A DNA stretch of 16,750 nucleotides. Source: an uncultured Dehalococcoidia bacterium. GTDB taxonomy: Bacteria > Chloroflexota > Dehalococcoidia > Tepidiformales > Tepidiformaceae. Below the pieces are notes generated by a model. That model saw only the letters and a list, made by a program, of their open reading frames with translations, was not told the origin of the DNA and ran no database searches. The stretch is taken from the NCBI GenBank assembly GCA_937954195.1, contig CALFYR010000313.1, forward strand, positions 1 to 16,750, in the 5' to 3' direction. This document shows, piece after piece, positions 14,609 through 16,750 of the stretch (position 1 is its first letter; each line of letters begins with the position of its first letter). The position numbers and the translations under genes were made by a program.

Positions 14609-15990
14609 CGGGCACCTTCCAGGACGGGAATGATGGTTTCGAACGCCTGCGAGCGAGAGGCTTTCACCAGGACGCTTGCTTCCGAGGTCATGCGAGATAC
14701 GGCGAACGCGGCCGCCTCATCCTTCTCCTCGTACCAGTGGATGTCGGTTAGGCCGGCGGCTTCGGCAGCGTTCACGAGAAGGCGGCATGGCTCACCCACC
14801 CCGATCAGCACATCACAGCATTCGGCGGCGACGCGCCCGGCAGCGTGATGCTCGTCCTCTTCGTGTTCGCCGAGTTCGGCCATGCGGCCGAGAAGTGCGA
14901 TCCGGGGCGCGGGTCGGCCAGCCAGAACACGGAGCGCGCCGGCGAGCGATGCCGGACTCGAGTTGTACCGGTCATCCAGGATGGTGGCTCCGTTGGCTGC
15001 CGAGCGCACCTGCATACGTCCTTCGCCCAGCGTGGCGGCAGAGAGCGCCTGCACGGCCTCATCGAGGGTGAGACCAAGGGCGAGTCCGCTGGCAATGGCC
15101 GAAAGAGCGGCGGGCACAGTGTGGAGGCCCGGAAGCGGAGACCGAGCGTGAGTGGAGGCGCCTTCGAACGAGACGTCGAACTCAGTTCCATCGAGACCGT
15201 TATCGGTGGGACTTCCGCAGCGGAGAGCGGAATCGCCGGCAGCAGTCGTCCCGAAGGCAATGACGCGGCAGGGAAGGCCTTCGCGCGACGCCGAAACGCG
15301 TGGGTCATCGGCGTTGATAATGGCGGTGCCCCACGAGGCAAGGCCGCGCACGAGAGAGAGCTTCTCTTCGGCGATAGCCTCAATGCTGCCGAGCTTGGAC
15401 ACATGCGTGAGGCCGATGTTCAGGACGATGCCGATTTCCGGCTTGGCAATGGAGGAGAGGTATCGAATCTCACCCTTCGAGTCCATTGCCATCTCCAGAA
15501 CAGAAACCTCGTGGTCGCGGTGGAGGCTCAGGAGAGCGAGGGGGAGACCTTCACGAGAGTTGAGGTTGCCTTTGCTGCGATGCACCCGGAAGCGCGTGGC
15601 AAGGGCGGTGGCCGTGAGGTCCTTCGCTGTCGTCTTGCCCACAGTGCCCGTGATGCCAATGACGCGCGGATTGCAATAGTCGCGCCAGGCGCCGGCCAAC
15701 TCACCTATCGCCTTCGTGGAGTCCGGGGCAACGACGATGGTCTGATCCGGGTAGTCGCCTTCCGGCGCGCGGGAGCAGACGACGGCGGCCGCGCCAGCGG
15801 CGAGTGCCCCGGCGACGTAGAGGTTGCCATCGGTCTCCTCGCCCGGGAAGGCGCAGAAGAGGTCGCCGGGCTGAACATTGCGGGAATCCGCGACGCCAGA
15901 TTCGATGGGGATATCGGGCCCCTCGAAGACGACGTAGCCGCGTTTGCGCATTTCGCGAGCGACGAAGGCGGTGGTAAGTACGGCGCTCAT
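14605..15990 (-). CDS. murF: UDP-N-acetylmuramoyl-tripeptide--D-alanyl-D-alanine ligase MurF
   Basis: MurF adds the D-Ala-D-Ala dipeptide made by Ddl to the UDP-MurNAc-tripeptide. The 461-residue protein has the N-terminal domain with DSRNVQPGDLFCAFPGEETDG (35-55, ending just before N56), P-loop GTVGKTT (115-121), then KGNLNSREGLPLALLSL (140-156), which is the MurF-type pattern GNxNN-x-G-PLxLL rather than the MurE one. It continues with LEMAMDSKGEI (165-175), NIGLTHVSKLGS (191-202) and the C-terminal DDRYNSSPASLAGAL (MurF-type D-x-YN-x-x-P-x-S). The ATG overlaps the ftsI stop (ATGA, 15990-15987), leaving no room for murE, which often sits here. A dual or MurE-like activity cannot be excluded, but motifs favour MurF. 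Confidence 0.94.
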   Translation of the reverse strand: MSAVLTTAFVAREMRKRGYVVFEGPDIPIESGVADSRNVQPGDLFCAFPGEETDGNLYVAGALAAGAAAVVCSRAPEGDYPDQTIVVAPDSTKAIGELAGAWRDYCNPRVIGITGTVGKTTAKDLTATALATRFRVHRSKGNLNSREGLPLALLSLHRDHEVSVLEMAMDSKGEIRYLSSIAKPEIGIVLNIGLTHVSKLGSIEAIAEEKLSLVRGLASWGTAIINADDPRVSASREGLPCRVIAFGTTAAGDSALRCGSPTDNGLDGTEFDVSFEGASTHARSPLPGLHTVPAALSAIASGLALGLTLDEAVQALSAATLGEGRMQVRSAANGATILDDRYNSSPASLAGALRVLAGRPAPRIALLGRMAELGEHEEDEHHAAGRVAAECCDVLIGVGEPCRLLVNAAEAAGLTDIHWYEEKDEAAAFAVSRMTSEASVLVKASRSQAFETIIPVLEGAR

Positions 15991-16750
15991 TGCTGGCTCA
16001 CGTAGGCGCCCTTATCGGGGCGGATGTTCATGTAGCGAAGCGCGTCATCAGCGAAGGCGGCAAAGACGGGTGCAGCGGCGGCCGTGCCGGTGAGGCCGTC
16101 GGCGTTTTCATCGAGTTTCACGAGAATAAGGATCTCTGGTGCGTCGGCTGGCGCAAATCCGACGAACGAGGCGATCTGAGTGTCGTCGTAGCCGTTCGTA
16201 ACCGGGACGTTGGCCGTCCCGGATTTGCCGCCGGCGGTATACAGGCGAGGGTTGCCGGGGTGGTAGACGCCTTCGCCGGCAACAACCTGGTTCAGCATGT
16301 CGCGGATGGTGGCGCTGGTTTCTGCCGAGATGGCGCGGCCGACCACACGGGGAGCGACATCGCGGCGGACACCGTCGGGGGTGATGCGGGCCTTCACGAG
16401 GTGGGGTTGGACCAGGTTGCCACCGTTAATCGAGGCGGCGATGGCGGTGATCATCTGTATCGGCGTCACGCTGATGGACTGACCAAACGACTGTGTCGCG
16501 AGGTCGACAGGCGACCAATCGGGATCCGTCGGTCGGCGAACGATGCCGCCAGCCTCGCCTTCAAGGTCGATGCCGGTGGGACCATCGAACCCGAAGGCAT
16601 CGAGGTATTCCTGGAATGCGCCGGGGTCGTGGTTTTCGAGCGCCTGCATCATGAAGATGGCGCCGGTGTTAATGCTGTGTTGAAGCACCCCGGTCATCGA
16701 CTGCTCGCCGTAGGAGCGGTCGTCCCAGTTCTTGATGGGGATACCGTAAA
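15987..16750 (-). CDS. ftsI: Peptidoglycan transpeptidase FtsI / class B PBP (C-terminal part)
   Basis: Only the last 253 codons are in the window; the gene continues past the right edge. The readable part starts YGIPIKNWDDRSYGEQS and is the distal half of a penicillin-binding transpeptidase domain. SIN in LQHSINTGAIF corresponds to the SxN motif. KSGTAN corresponds to the KTG motif, with Ser as in pneumococcal PBP2x. ATQSFGQSISVTPIQM is the typical segment between them. The catalytic SxxK and the membrane anchor lie outside. The protein ends soon after the transpeptidase domain (ALRYMNIRPDKGAYVSQQ), with no PASTA repeats. Position at the head of the cluster, directly before murF and in one operon with ftsW, supports the septal enzyme FtsI (PBP3/PBP2B role) rather than an elongation PBP2. 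Confidence 0.92.
   Translation of the reverse strand, partial: YGIPIKNWDDRSYGEQSMTGVLQHSINTGAIFMMQALENHDPGAFQEYLDAFGFDGPTGIDLEGEAGGIVRRPTDPDWSPVDLATQSFGQSISVTPIQMITAIAASINGGNLVQPHLVKARITPDGVRRDVAPRVVGRAISAETSATIRDMLNQVVAGEGVYHPGNPRLYTAGGKSGTANVPVTNGYDDTQIASFVGFAPADAPEILILVKLDENADGLTGTAAAAPVFAAFADDALRYMNIRPDKGAYVSQQ

Noticed and set aside
12675..14848. Other long plus-strand open frames (12675-13805, 13751-14848) and 14845-16005
   Set aside because: All are antisense to murD, mraY, murF and ftsI with the same biased composition and no motifs.
14605..15990. Possibility that this Mur ligase is MurE
   Set aside because: The GNLNSREGLPLALL and DDRYNSSPAS segments match MurF, and no DNPR-type MurE specificity motif is visible.
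1..16750. CRISPR array, tRNA, rRNA, insertion sequence or prophage features
   Set aside because: No spaced direct repeats, no tRNA-like cloverleaf, no transposase motifs or terminal inverted repeats were seen; apart from the gaps noted, genes are tightly packed.

Overview
The window is a GC-rich bacterial chromosome segment dominated by a division and cell-wall (dcw) cluster. The cluster lies on the minus strand from the right edge to about position 3310. The organism is most likely a Chloroflexota-type bacterium. This is inferred from lineage-flavoured variants of MurG, MurD, MurF and MurC and from the gene order; no rRNA or other marker is present to prove it.

Right to left, in the order of transcription, the cluster reads ftsI (3' part only), murF, mraY, murD, ftsW, murG, murC, murB, ddl, ftsQ, ftsA, ftsZ. 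Almost every junction is a 1- or 4-base overlap (ATGA, GTGA, TGATG), so the set looks like one translationally coupled operon. Its promoter is beyond the right edge. It ends in a strong intrinsic terminator at 3235-3274, just after ftsZ. Together the genes encode cytoplasmic precursor synthesis (MurB, MurC, MurD, MurF, Ddl), the lipid-linked steps (MraY, MurG), septal glycan polymerisation and crosslinking (FtsW, FtsI) and the divisome scaffold (FtsQ, FtsA, FtsZ). murE is not in its usual place between ftsI and murF.

Left of the terminator the content is accessory. A plus-strand pair encodes a PhzS-like FAD-dependent monooxygenase and a DUF3237 protein. Divergent from it is a minus-strand gene for a PD-(D/E)XK nuclease-like protein. 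At the left edge is the N-terminus of an OmpR-type response regulator, preceded by a 20-bp palindrome. The gap at 1100-1393 holds an 8-bp tandem repeat and candidate promoters. The gap at 3099-3309 holds the ftsZ terminator and further palindromic structure.

No clearly novel multi-gene system is visible. The observations most worth a second look are an apparent AUA start codon for ftsW (ATAG overlap with the murD stop, behind a perfect Shine-Dalgarno sequence), a patch of foreign-looking codon usage inside ddl, the structured region after ftsZ, and substituted signature residues in MurD and MurG.
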